The notes beneath the pieces were generated by a model. The model was not told the origin of the DNA, made no database searches, and was given only the letters and a program-made list of their open reading frames with translations. DNA of 64,000 bases from the NCBI RefSeq assembly GCF_032062135.1, contig NC_092866.1:24908624-24972623 (forward strand), in the 5' to 3' direction. The position numbers were made by a program, and so were the translations under genes. This stretch comes from Pyxicephalus adspersus. Lineage: Eukaryota; Chordata; Amphibia; Anura; Pyxicephalidae. Positions 23,849 to 36,044 of this stretch are shown piece after piece. Each line of letters opens with the position of its first letter. Position 1 is the first letter of the stretch.

Positions 23849-24879
23849 AAGAGAAGGGATAGATCAATCTCACCTAAATCTGAACACATGGTGAATCTAG
23901 CAGTTTTCTTTTACTAAAATGTATATATGGGTGATGCAGAGATGTACACAAAGCAACATTTAGACATGTGTGTGTTTGTTGTCACACTGGTGGGCCTTCT
24001 CATAATCCCCTTCTAATTCAGAAAACGGCCTGCTTGCCACCTATAGCAGTCAATAAACACAAATGAAGTATAGAGATAAGCAAAAAATGGAAAATCCACT
24101 CTATCAGAGATTTGGCAGTGTGGAGTATCTGTATGGAAATCTATACACTGACCAGATAAAGTCAAGTCTGTCTAGTCTGACCTGTCTTTTGTAAATTGCT
24201 TTAATAATATTATTGGGTTTTATGGGTATGTATGGTTGTCACAAATAGTCTGATAGAGCTAAAGAGCAAAGTTTCATGTTTTTCAGCTTCTAAGAAATGT
24301 AATGCCAGCCTTTAGTTTGGTGAATTACTACGTCTACTAAAGAACTTCATAACAATACTTTTCTCAAATAAGTACAGATGTTGAGTTTTAAAATGTCAAC
24401 TTTTATGACTTATATGACAAACAAAAGTTGCAATTGAGTAAATATTTTTGCTCATTGCAACCTTCCAGCCTGCCCAATGAAGGAATGAAGAAAGAAAGAT
24501 AAAGGTCATACTACCAAGCAGAGTGTTTTTGGTTTTGGTCAATTGTAGAGTAATAAAGATACAAACTTTACTGTAACATTATACACTGGATACATAATTC
24601 GGGTGGCAACAGTGACAATCTTAGAGGGACAAAAAAACTTTTTTTTGTATTAGAATTGTATGACTATAGGTTTCTAAAACCAAAATATTGATTAAATAAT
24701 GATTAAACACTTAACTAATAATAACTCTTGCTAAATTGGCAATTTATATGGCTGGAAATTACCTTATGTGTCTAGTAAAACATCTGTAGGCTTGTTACAA
24801 TTCTTTTCCAAGGAAAAGCCAATAACTGCAAGCCTGCAAGAAAAGGTGGCCAAACAGGCCCATTGCCCATGCACCTAAT
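23849..24879. other. Intergenic, nothing identified
   Basis: AT-rich unique sequence without recognisable features. Confidence 0.55.
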
Positions 24880-25170
24880 TGTTGCTCATGACACTATCTT
24901 ATATTTTTCAGATACACAGATATTTTCTCAGTGTTAACTTTTGTTGACGTGACATCAGGGAGTGATTTCAAAACAAGATAATTAACTCAGTTTCCTCTGT
25001 TTTAGATAGCTTAGATGTTCATGAAGAATGTTTACATTTAATTTGCATTGATTATTAAAACAAAGGAATGCAGATCAAATGTTAATAGGTTAATCTGTCT
25101 TTTTGACATGTATGATTTTGGAGACCATAGAAAAAATACGTTTGCCAATAAAGGTGTGTAACAGGGCCTA
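24880..25170. promoter_or_regulatory. Candidate conserved noncoding element
   Basis: Non-repetitive block with TTGACGTGACATCAGGGAG (CRE or nuclear-receptor-like), AACAAGATAATTAACTC, TTTAATTTGCATTGATTATT and AACAAAGGAATGC (SOX/TEAD-like). Dense with candidate sites and lacking repeats. Called by eye only. Confidence 0.35.
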
Positions 25171-25353
25171 AGGATAGGTTTTTAGTGTAATAATAGACAT
25201 CACATTCTGATTACATTGGTGACTAATAATTGTGTACCTGTATTTCCTAGCATCATGTTATTGGTGTCATTGGGCTTTGAAAGTGCTTCAGTCTCAGCAG
25301 AGCACACAAGCAAGGTTGATTGGCTTGTGACCTTACAAGGTCAGTCTGTTTAA

Positions 25354-25832
25354 AGCGGATCTAAACCAAAAATAAAGAAAATCACACTTATCCACTTGTC
25401 GGTCTTACTGCTCATGCACAAGATCATCATTTTTTCCCATCAATGGGCCTGATTTATTAAAGCTCTCCAAGGTTGGAGAGGATACACTTTCAGCAGTGAA
25501 ACTGGGTGATCCAGCAAACCTGAAATGGATGTGGTCCTGGATTGAAAACATTTGCTAACAAATAGCAAATTACTTTTATGAAATCTGTTCCAGGTTTTCT
25601 GGATCTGAAAGTGTATCCTCGCCAGCCTTGGAGAGCTTTAATAAATCAGGCCCAATATATTAAAGTTTTCCTTATGCGCATGCCCCAGAATTGGCATACA
25701 CAGAAGGAGCACCCAGAGGCATTATGGGATGTGTTATATTCTTATCCCGCCGCTCTTTTGTCTTGATCACTGCAAAGACAGAAGGGGAGGGGATTTACTT
25801 TTTTTTTTAAAGGGTGTTGCTTTAGGTCCACT
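25354..25832. mobile_element. piggyBac-like element split by a palindromic MITE
   Basis: Flanked by TTAA on both sides (25350-25353 and 25833-25836). The left end agcggatctaaacc and the inverse of the right end, agtggacctaaagc, are terminal inverted repeats. The unit is interrupted at 25444-25654 by a palindromic MITE; without it the element is about 268 bp. No transposase is encoded. Confidence 0.65.
25444..25654. mobile_element. Palindromic MITE, 'tgggcctgattta' family, copy B (nested)
   Basis: Best-preserved copy in the window. The left arm begins tgggcctgatttattaaagc and the inverse of the right arm begins with the same 20 bases. Pairing continues for about 50 bp through ctctccaagg and gaggatacactttcag with few mismatches. 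The inner segment holds atttgctaacaaatag. It inserted into the piggyBac-like element around it, so it is the younger of the two. Confidence 0.85.
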
Positions 25833-25836
25833 TTAA

Positions 25837-28800
25837 GTTCCCATAGGATATAGGCATTCCAATTATTGTGTTTGTGCTGTGGGTAGTTTGTTTTTTTAGG
25901 ACATTGTGTTTACAATTTTTTTTGCATATGGTACTCCTAGATTTAGATTCCAATAAAAATAGTTCATGCATGCAGCTTCAAGTACCTGCAGTTAGCAGTT
26001 TTTGTCAGACTGACATCTCAATTACATTGGCAGGTTTACATTCATTGTTCAAATCCAAATTGAGCACTTCTTGTACAATGCAACTGTTCATTTCTTAGAA
26101 AGTCATATTGGTAATCTTTTAACATTGGGATGTGTACCAGAGACTACACAAGTAAATGCATTAAAATATAAAATCATACATTGGAGCGTTACAATAACAT
26201 ATACAATATAGATTTCTTAGGACAGTAAACTCATAGCCTGTACTCTGAGGAATTGTGTTAGTTTAAGCTGAAACGATAATGATTTTTCCTTAACAAGCAC
26301 TATGTAAATATACACCAAGACATTTATAGTGGTTTGCAAATCAATATGTTTATAATTGCAAGTGATTTTTGACTATTAAATGTACATTGCGTTATCAGTC
26401 TAATGATTTTAACTGCATTAAAGAAGATTATAGTTAATTGATTAAAAGCACTGGGATACAAAATGCATGTCAGAGTTTTTTTTCTCTGTTTCTGCTGTAG
26501 TAACTCAAATATACAAAATAGAATATAATTGCCCTAAAGGTATGTGTGATTTCACCAATGATTTTCCAGAAGCATCCAAACCCTATAAAAATATATACAC
26601 AAGCAAATATATACTATATACATTATTCTGTGCATGTCATCTTATAAGTGACAAACATTGATTTTATAGAGAATTCACTTTGGGATGAAAATGAGTAAGA
26701 CTGGGTATAGCTATCACTGTATTACACGGAAATGGCCCAAGTAACAAGATGAACATTGATTCAGCATTATGTTTGATCAATAATGAAGTAGGTAACTGCA
26801 GGGCCAAATTAAAATGCAAGCTGGCTTCATGCAGCCAACACTAGGCCAAATGACAAGGCAAAATCACTAGGAATTTATTTGTACTGAAGGTTGCAACTGT
26901 TGTTTAGTGGCATCAGTAAATTGGTTGTGGCAGCGAGGCCGTTACTCATCATTTTATTCATTTAAACTGTTCTCATGTGTTAAATTTGCAACAACAAGAT
27001 TATTCTTTAGTACACTGAGGGCTAATTGTGTTACGTTGCATGGAGAAGTGTCTGGACAATAGGGGGGAGTCCTTTACTAGGAAATATAATTTATTTGAAC
27101 ATATTTATTTCATCACTGCTTTATACAAAGGGTTTTATACAAAGGGTTTTTAATGCAACATTGGCTTTTTACTGCTTTTTAATTTCGAGTAAATCTGACT
27201 TGGTTGAGAACATCATCATCAAGAACAACATTGCCGAAGTGCAGGTACTTCTGAGGTGCCTACAAGTCCATGTTTTGGGCTTCAAATCCACCCCTTGGTC
27301 ACTGTAGATGGGGCACACATAACCAAGTGCCCTTTTAATTGTAGGAACAGATTTCTGATGATTAAAAACAGTGTATCACACAAAACGTGCTATGTTGCTG
27401 CAGTGATTGGCAGGCATGGCAAGAGGTGGATTTTCTTTTTAAACATCTTCGAGCATCAGCAGGCAGCAACTTTCATTCACAAAACATCTAGAAGTTCGGA
27501 ACGTTCATTGAACTGCCATTTATGGTCTGATTCTTTAAAATATTTCTGGTATTCTGAACCTCTGCCTATAAAATTTTCTGAATCTGACCCGGGATGCTGT
27601 TCATGTATTTTACTAATTGCCGTGCAGTGTGCTACACAATTAGCAGAACTCTTATTTCAGGTATTTGACTGAAACAACTGAAGACCAAACAATCTTCTTA
27701 GCAAGTAGCATTCATTTGAATGAATTCAGCAATATCAGCTTATGCAATCTACCGGTATTAACGGTTGTTCAACTTTAAAGTAAGGTGGTGCTGGTGTACT
27801 CTTTACTGCCAGATGCTCTGATTGCAAGTATGACTGGGAGCAGGTCGGTATGTAATCTCAGCATGTGTCGCTGACTGCAGGTCCTGATTTGATGAATGAA
27901 GTGTTATTACTAAAGGCCGTCATTACAATAATGGCCTGGGGTGAAAATGCCCACCTGCCTCCAAGTGTTTCCATGCGGTGGATTCTTCTGCATCCTAGGT
28001 CCAGCCTATGAATGAGGCCTCAACCTAAAATTAGACTCAGCCCTTTTGGTCCTGTTTCTAAAGAGTGGAAAGCACTAGTAGAAAGGACACCAAACACAGA
28101 AATGCTCCTTACTAGGTTACATTTATCTAAAATGGATTCACTGGGTTCAACTACAAATATCTGGTAAATTTTATATATAACCGAGCAATAAACATAAATG
28201 AAGCGTCAGTAAATAGGCAAACATTTCAAGGATAGATGCTCCTCCTTTCTCAAGTATTTACTGCTGCTAAGGAATTGATGGGGCTTAGGTGGAATACATT
28301 GAAGGGACTAACGCATTGTGTGTAAAGGCTACAATAATCTGAAGGAATTGGAACATCAATACTAATATGTAGTTAGAGGTACAACCTAATGGTGTTCCCT
28401 ATAGACATTATCCTACTGAGTTCACATATATCATTGTCATGATCAACAGATTGTTGTGAAATATACGTATTGGTGGACACTGCTTTAAAATTACCTGATA
28501 ACCTAACCATGATGTATGCAGAGATGACCTACTGTTTGATCCCCACAGCAAAACAGTGTGCTACCGGGACCGTCATGCGATGACATATCCATTGGCCATG
28601 ACAAAACAACCTCTTTGAAGGTGAAGCTGTGAAGTTGCTTCCATCATTGATAATGAAAGGTGCAACATGACATTGGATGAACCTTCTATATAGACTTTGT
28701 AAACATGTACAGTTAAAGACAGAAGTGAGAGTCTCTCAAGCTATCAAGAATTAGTCCATCATTGAAACAAATCCACACCAGTTCCCTTACCTTTATAAAT

Positions 28801-29037
28801 TAGGTCAAAAAGAGGTATTTTAGTATATGATTATCATTTTATAATTTGTGTTTTCCATGGAAGGTGGGACTCCTTATGGTCAGTGGCTGCTTTATTATGT
28901 ACACCTATGTAATCTGGCATTTAAATTTATTTCTAGGGGAACAATATTTTCAAAGATACATTAAAAATATCATTAAACATAATATATATATATATATATA
29001 TACACACAAATTATACATCAAAATAAATCATTATCAC
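25837..29037. other. Intergenic, nothing firmly identified
   Basis: No supported gene. The part from about 27190 to 28760 is more balanced in composition than its flanks and has open frames of 93 and 138 codons (27026-27307, 27256-27672) with no recognisable domain; it may be a very old transposon. An (AT)n run lies at about 28982-29008. Confidence 0.5.
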
Positions 29038-29242
29038 AGTGGGGCTGATTTATTATATCTCTCCATAGAAGATAGACTATCATGGGAGAAACCTGTAATG
29101 CATCTGATCAAGGATTGAAAACAATTTACCAACTAATCACAAATAATTTTTAGAAATCCATTACAGATTTGCTGGATCACTCAGGCTCTCCCGCAATAGT
29201 CTATCTTCTCCAGTCTTGGAGAGCTTTAATAAATCAGGCCCA
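29038..29242. mobile_element. Palindromic MITE, 'tgggcctgattta' family, copy C
   Basis: The left arm ggggctgatttattatatct pairs with the right arm agctttaataaatcaggccc. The inner arms read gatagactatcatggg and cccgcaatagtctatc, so this copy belongs to a subtype that differs internally from copies A and B but matches copy E. Confidence 0.75.
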
Positions 29243-32200
29243 ATGAATTATTAGAAAGTGCTTCTTAAAGGTCATAAATTCTAAAGCAGAATTCAACATT
29301 TTTTTAACTTACAATGTTACTATTTTAGGTGCCTAGGTCAAAGGTGTCAGAACTGTTTCTCTTCCCACAAGTCAATGGATACCAAAATAGCGTGGAGTAG
29401 GCTGATGCAGCCTAGAAGAAGGGTCTGTTCTACCTGTGAAAGAGCTATAAATTATTTCACAAGGATCCCATAATAATCATCAAACCAAACTGGAATCATC
29501 AGAAAGATATATGTCCTTGGAATTAAGGAAATATTGACATGAATCCACACCATTATCATCTTTAATGTTATAAAACATCCACATCTATGAATGACTAATG
29601 CGTGATTCAAGAAGAAGACTAGAGGGGTAATTTATACCAGTCATCAAATTAAACTGGGTGTTGGGGAATAAAGACTAAGAAAGGATTTGATATAATAGTA
29701 TGTGAATTTTCTACTATGGTAATGACCAGATGGACAGCTTATTCATCAATCATTTATTTGTATGTATCCACAACAACACACTTCTTTATTACAAATTTGA
29801 ATTTTCTTAAGTCCCAATACAAATATTTTTATTATCACTGCCAAACCTAGCTCAATCCCAAAATGTTTAAAACCATTGTTGAAATCCAATTTCAACTTTC
29901 AATACCGATCCAATCCATTCCCATATTTTGGTATAAAAGTAACTAATAAAACACAGAATTGTGTTTAATTTTGGGGTCTATGTACAGCATAAGTGTTTTT
30001 TATTTTACTCATTTGTTCTACTTTAGATTTATTAGAAAAAAAGATAAATGCATTTTGGTTTTGAATCCAATGAAAAACATATACATTTTTGGTAAAGGTT
30101 GGATGAATCTTGGATAAAAAGATTTATAAATAGACCACTAAGTCATTATGAATGCCTAAATATTTTTTACATTCCTCTTATGTTTTGGCAGTTAAAATAA
30201 AAATAGCTAAATCATAAAAACATACAAATATGAATATGAAAAAGCTTGCTATAATCTAATCTAAAATGATAACCAGTCTACTTTTGGTAAAATCTTTTCA
30301 TTATTGGTTGTTTAGTAAACAAAACTAAACAGAGAATTTTGAAGAGGGATGTCATGTGAATATTATTTTTCTAATTGTACCAATATATTATTATGAAAAA
30401 GGATTGTTTCTCATTCCTTACTTTGTGAAAAGCAAATATGTCAAAAGAGGAGTGGAACTTGTAGATTAAGAAGATGTAGAGTAAGAAGATTAAGACCATT
30501 TTGATTTTTTTTGCCTTTACTGAATACTGTTGTTGGAAAAAAAACTTGACTGGTTTTAGTTGCCAACTAGTATAAATCAGTGCTTGGACAAGATTTGTAT
30601 CAAAGTATATTAAAAGTTTAAACACATCTAGCAGAAACAGTCATTCTTAGTCATTCGTTTTATCCCTTCTATTGTTTGTTTAATTATCAACTGACCACCT
30701 TTGACCTGCATGTTTTATCTACATATTTGAAACCACATTATTTGGCCAAAGTGACCACTAAATATGCAATTCATAAATACCTCAATTTCAGGAACCAAAG
30801 ATAGCTGATAAGATAGGTAAATATGTTTCTATTTAAATTAAATATTGAATATTGAATTAAAATACAGAATTAAATTGAAATGTGTCTCTAGGAAAACTTC
30901 TTGAAAAAATGTCTTTGAAAGTGTTTTTCATGAGATAAAGGAAATCTCATTTGCTGAAATGGTGACAGGATGGATATCTGACTTCCACATCAACATTGCA
31001 ATTGAGATGTTGGAAGCTTATGTTGGAGGTATTCAATGGATGTCCCCGTAGCTGGTATTATGAATGACAGATCTCCAAGACACATGTACTGATAATAGAG
31101 ACAGACTGGATGAGGTCAAAAGTATTCAGTCAAAAACACAGAGGTGTGGATTACTGTGATCCATTGTAAGCACTATTATTTATTATAATAAATATTTTAA
31201 TTGTATTTAATATTTAATTATTACAGATTTTAAAATGTTCTGCTGTTTGGGAACATTTCCAGGAAATTCAGGCAATTTGCTAAACTGCATTTGTTTTAGG
31301 CTAGGTTTTATGTAGGTAAAGTGTTCTCTTACTAAATAATCCCATAGCCATAGTTTACCATAATACCATAGCTACTAAAATATTGATATCTGTTATGTGT
31401 GTAGGGTTCAGCAATGCCTTTCCTGCAATGTTACACTAATTATTAGAATGGATGTATGTTCCAGCTTCTTTGTCAGTAAAGCCAGAAAGAAAAAAAGGAA
31501 TGAAGATAAAATGGCATTGCCTATATTTTGCTAATGGTATAAGGGCAGGAATAGGTAATGACACACTGTATAATATTTGTTAAGTACTATATATAGTTTT
31601 ATTACTGTTGTAGCTTCTTGGATTTGGTAAGGAGAGATCATTAAATGATACACCGATATGTAACTGTTTTACCAACAAGATATTTAAATATTTAGAATTT
31701 TCAGAATTCCTAGCACATAATATCCTTCATGCTATAGTGGACTGTCCAAACTTAAGAACCATATAAGTGGCTAGCAGGAATTTAGCTACTTCTGCAAGTG
31801 AGGGCTTTCATCGTAAGAATCAAGTAGTTGTATCTACAGCTTTTGTGGAAAAGGCATATGGAACAGAGTAATATTTATTACAATATTGAAATGTTCAGCA
31901 ATTCAACTTTAGGAAGCATATACACCTCACCAAAAATTCAAGATGGGGCTTAATTATATTTTTTCTCTATCCAAATCACCAAAGCAGTACATTTTCCAAA
32001 TGATATCTTAGATTTATATACAAATAAGAATGATTAGATAATCGACTGGTTTTAAGGCAGACCGGTTCAGAACGACATTGTATACCTACTATGTGGAATT
32101 GCCTACCTAATGCTTTTGTATACCAATATTTTTCTTTCTTTTATTGCCTGCTAAATATTTTTGTTTTTAAAAATGGCAATGAGGATTCATAGCTACCCAA

Positions 32201-32279
32201 TATCAAACAGGGGAGTTGGTAATGTGGAATAATAGAGTTGTATGTGACGCTAAGGAATGACCTTTGGCTAAATACATAT
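29243..32279. other. Intergenic, nothing identified
   Basis: AT-rich sequence with only short chance frames. No repeat family is recognised. Confidence 0.55.
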
Positions 32280-32640
32280 CCTTCAGCAGTTTAACAGACA
32301 TGAGAAAGAAAGTGTTTAGGCACATCATCACATATCATCAGCATTAATATGCCACTGAAAAATGAAGCTATCCCTATATTAAAAAAATCAATCACAGAAT
32401 CCAGTGTGACTGATGGGTTTTAGAGCATAGTGCAACAGACAGAGAGGCTTTCAGCAGTGGGTTAGCAAGATCACAGTTCCCATGATGCAGGCCTTTGACT
32501 TAGTTTATCTGCCGATTTTTTTCATGGTTAATTTTAAACCTGAGTCATTAATATGGTAGCTATGACATTGATTTCCAAAGGAAATACTCTTTCTTCTGCT
32601 ACATGACATATAGCTGGGATTTGAAGGGGTGTAAAACCAA
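32280..32640. promoter_or_regulatory. Candidate conserved noncoding element
   Basis: Non-repetitive block with CATCATCAGCATTAATATGC, GTGTGACTGATGGG, TTCCCATGATGCAGGCC, GACTTAGTTTATCTGCCG and GGTTAATTTTAAACC. Site-dense compared with the AT-rich flanks. Called by eye only. Confidence 0.35.
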
Positions 32641-32823
32641 TTCTAGAAGTACACAATCTGCATGGACAAGACTAGAAAACAGCTGAAGTGATAGTACTTG
32701 AATAAAAGAAGTTTAGTCCAAAACTGAAAAAGTTTTAGAATAAAAATACATTAGGTTTATTGCAAATATGATCTAAACTCTCCAACATACAATTCACTTT
32801 TTTTGTTAGAGCAGGGGGTCAGC

Positions 32824-33094
32824 TAAGGCTATGTACACACATCAGATGATTACTGCCTGATACGAATGGTCGGCATCGTCTTGGACCACAATCTGACATG
32901 TGTACAGAGATCATCTGACGTCAATCATGGATTCGTCCTGACGAATCTATAAACAACCATGATTTGTGCTGATTGATCCATGAACTACTAAAGGTGAATG
33001 ACTCCTGTACAAGTCAATAGAGAGGAGTATATAAGCTGCCCAACAAGCCTCCCCACGCTACACAGACCAGAAAGGATCTGTGTACACAACCTTA
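32824..33094. mobile_element. MITE of the 'gtacacac' type
   Basis: The left end taaggctatgtacacac pairs with the inverse of the right end, taaggttgtgtacacag. About 270 bp with partly palindromic interior words (catgattcgtcc type). I see no clear target duplication. The termini match those of the element at 58537-58851. Confidence 0.65.
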
Positions 33095-33660
33095 CTCTAT
33101 TTGGCTGCAAAATGTGGTGACCTATGTTTCATGGGGCTGCCATCTTGCTTTCTGCCAATTTTCTATTACGCTATGAGCTTCCTTTAAGCTCTTCTGGTAT
33201 AAAAAAAAATGTTTGCTTAATCATACTGTTACCTTGTAATATATCAGCAAACCTGTCAACAAAGAGAACAGTCATCTTTTCAGAACAATTGAAAATGCAC
33301 AAACAAAAGGTATGTGGAATTGTCTTTTTGAGGGTTGCACTAATATTATTTTATAGATTCTGTTTTCAAAATGTTTCCTATTTTCTGGTGCACTTTATCA
33401 CGGTGGCACTGGTAAATATGTGTAATATATTATGTTGTTTGTTGTTGGCTGGGACCATCCAATTTCTGCTAGATGTTAACTATGCAGTGTTGATGAGCCA
33501 AGCTTGCATGCTGTGTACTGCCCTAAATAGCACACAATGTGCAAAAAAGTATGCAAACAATGCAACTGAATATTATGTTCTATCACGCTAAAGGTATTGT
33601 AGTTAAAAGTGGTAAGGCCTTCCATGAAAAAATGGATTTTGCTGGTATACATTAACCCAA

Positions 33661-33821
33661 ACTCTAGCAATCTGGAATGGATTTCCTAAAAGTCACTTGC
33701 TATTTGTTAGCAAATGTTTTCAATCTTGGACCAGATTCATTCCATGTTTGCTGGATCTTTCAGCTTCACTGACAACAGTTTATCCTCTCCAGCCTTTAGA
33801 AGCTTTCATACATTAGGCCCA
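33661..33821. mobile_element. Palindromic MITE, 'tgggcctgattta' family, copy D (5' arm lost)
   Basis: The interior matches copy A (aatggatttcctaaaagtca, atttgttagcaaatgt) and the right end reads tatcctctccagccttt then cattaggccca. The left arm is replaced by unrelated sequence, so the copy is truncated. Confidence 0.65.
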
Positions 33822-33953
33822 TAATATTTATTACAAAATATACAATTATATGATTTAATTAGTAATCCCCTTTCTTGTAAAATACTGATTCTGTAAAAAG
33901 AGAAATGCAACAGTCAGTTTCAAATTGAAAACATTTATTCTGAGACATATTTC

Positions 33954-34260
33954 CTAAGGTCTCTTTCAGACAAGTGATCTAAAACTGCATGGTTAGCCAC
34001 TCCTGGGCACCCCCATATGTGCATGGGAAAAGTTTTTAAAGTCAATCACAGCAGCACAAGGGATTATGAGCCATCTTCAGTCTGCACATCCCCATTCAAG
34101 TCAAGAAGATGTCTGCTCAAGGGCTGCAAAAAGTTACACAATGCGTTCTGCAAACAAGCGCAGAGCAACCACATGAAAAAAATAGTTTGCAACTCCAGTA
34201 GAACTGTATAGGAGCGTGTTTGAACATTCTGTAAACTGCTGTGTCTGAAATTAGCCTAAG
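33954..34260. mobile_element. MITE with 'ctaaggtctctttcagaca' termini
   Basis: The left end ctaaggtctctttcagaca and the inverse of the right end, cttaggctaatttcagaca, match at about 14 of 19 bases. The body is about 300 bp and non-coding. The family is not assigned; the termini resemble hAT or PIF-type frog MITEs. Confidence 0.5.
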
Positions 34261-35355
34261 AATAATGCAATTATTCTTAACCCAATACTGTCTTTAATAA
34301 ATACTCTTCAAGAGTACATGTAAATTATTAAAAAAAGGGGGAGATGCAATTGATACTGTAAGAATCACCAATGCTGATCAGGTACAATTCAAAGTATTTC
34401 TAAACCCAATACCAACAATGCAATAAACTGCAGCTTTTAGATCTTTAGATGTGTCTGTTTTAGTTTTCTTTAGTTAGTTGATATAAATTTGCATGTACAA
34501 AAATAACATGTTTATTTTATAAAGTTTTCGTGTCCTTGTAACTTCCTGTGACTGAACTGAAATCCAATACAATGTTATCAGCGGTCTTTTTGTAGATACA
34601 AAGCAATACCCCCTATGTCAGTGGATGGGGAGAAGTAGAGGTGAAGGTGTTTGTACTGCAGATCACGAGTTGTGGCCTCAGTTTAGTTCTATGGCCTTAA
34701 AGTCGAAGGGTAAACGTTTCTGGTGGTTTGTTCTAGTCCCCAGAGAGTAGTATTCCTTGAACGTGCCAAAAAACATGCTGAGCTATCCTAAATCTGAACA
34801 CTATTGAAGTCAATGAGTGAAAATTCTGCACTACAGCAATCAAATGCAAAATGACATACAAAGACAACCAAATGTCTGGGGAATGTTTTTTTTAATAAAA
34901 ATTGGGGAAATTCAATTGTGTAGAGTGAAGTAAATTTGGGTTTATGCAGCTGCAGGGCAACATAAACATAAAACCCTTATATTTTTCCTCAAAGACAACA
35001 CAAAAGTGGTTGTGACAACAACTGGCAATTAGAAATAAACACACTTTTGTTGTTTTGTCTTTTTTTTCCCACAATGATGTAGATTGAACTCAAAAGATTT
35101 TTTTTTCAATTTCATTTTTTTTTATCTTTAGCCTGATTAACTATATAATAGTGATACAAAGAGGTTGTGACAATAAGATGAAATAACAGCCAGATGATAG
35201 TAGAAAGCAATTCAGTGTAGGTAGCGGGCTGTATAATGTGCACAGCAGCAGTGCCCTTGTGAGCAGGCATGGGATGTAAGGTAACAAATTAAAAGAGGAG
35301 AAAAAGAAAAGCAGGGTTTTCGGCACAAAAAGTGTATTTATATATATTTTCATAT
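34261..35355. other. Intergenic, nothing identified
   Basis: AT-rich sequence with T runs near 35050-35130. No coding region is supported. Confidence 0.5.
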
Positions 35356-35532
35356 AACACAGTGATATAAAACAACAAGGGTTCAAAATAGGCCACAATA
35401 CATTTTTGTGGTCTAAACAGTGTAATTTTGGCCCTAGGGGCACTGAATATAACACAAGGTGTAACAGGTTCAAGTTGGAATACAATGGTTTTTTGTGGTC
35501 CACAAGATAACAAAAAGACCCTAGGGGGCACT
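35356..35532 (-). repeat. Two diverged tandem units of about 88-95 bp
   Basis: On the minus strand, unit 1 starts agtgccccctaggg at 35532 and unit 2 starts agtgcccctagggc at 35444. Both then carry gaccacaaaaa, a ttgt word, ttgaaccct/ctgt and end near tgttatat. This is a two-copy tandem duplication, probably part of a larger repeat ending with the acccgacgcgtctcgccc motif near 35611-35628. The open frames here (120 and 94 codons) come from this repeat. Confidence 0.55.
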
Positions 35533-36044
35533 AGACATGCAGCAACTCGCCAGTCATATAGATTTACTTGCAATACAGATTTATAACCATAAATTTATGT
35601 TGCTTGTTGTACCCGACGCGTCTCGCCCTATCTAGCTTCCTCAGAGGTAGTAGTTTGACAACATGTGTTTGACGCTTGTACTAAGTATGTCTAGATCAAT
35701 AAAAATGTATTTCTTTAGTCACACAATATAAGGTATATACCAATATCTTAGTATTCGACAGTATGAACCATTGTGCTAAATATATCAAAATCCCCTAGAT
35801 ACCATATGGGTCAAAATAATAATGGGCTATATATATAAGCAAACTGATGTTACCATATCTTATTCAATCCATTATTCCGAAATGTATCAATCAGCTAAAG
35901 ATTCATAAACTATATTCATTATTAATAGAACATGTTAACACTTACATGGTCTTGTAGAGTGGTTAAATATTTTAGGCATGGGATGTAGCTTCTGTAATAA
36001 AAAGATTACAAGGATGTCTGGACTAATCCAATTGCCTGGAGAAT

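Noticed and set aside
27026..27672. Overlapping frames of 93 and 138 codons
   Set aside because: No family features and no matching neighbours. Possibly part of an ancient transposon, but that cannot be shown.
33124..33591. 155-codon plus-strand frame starting with ATG, Cys-rich and hydrophobic
   Set aside because: One of the longest unexplained frames in the desert, but it has no signal or domain I recognise and lies between MITEs. A chance frame is more likely; a transcript or protein match would reopen it.
35141..35573. 120- and 94-codon minus-strand frames
   Set aside because: They come from the two-unit tandem repeat and flanking T-rich DNA. No protein family is seen.
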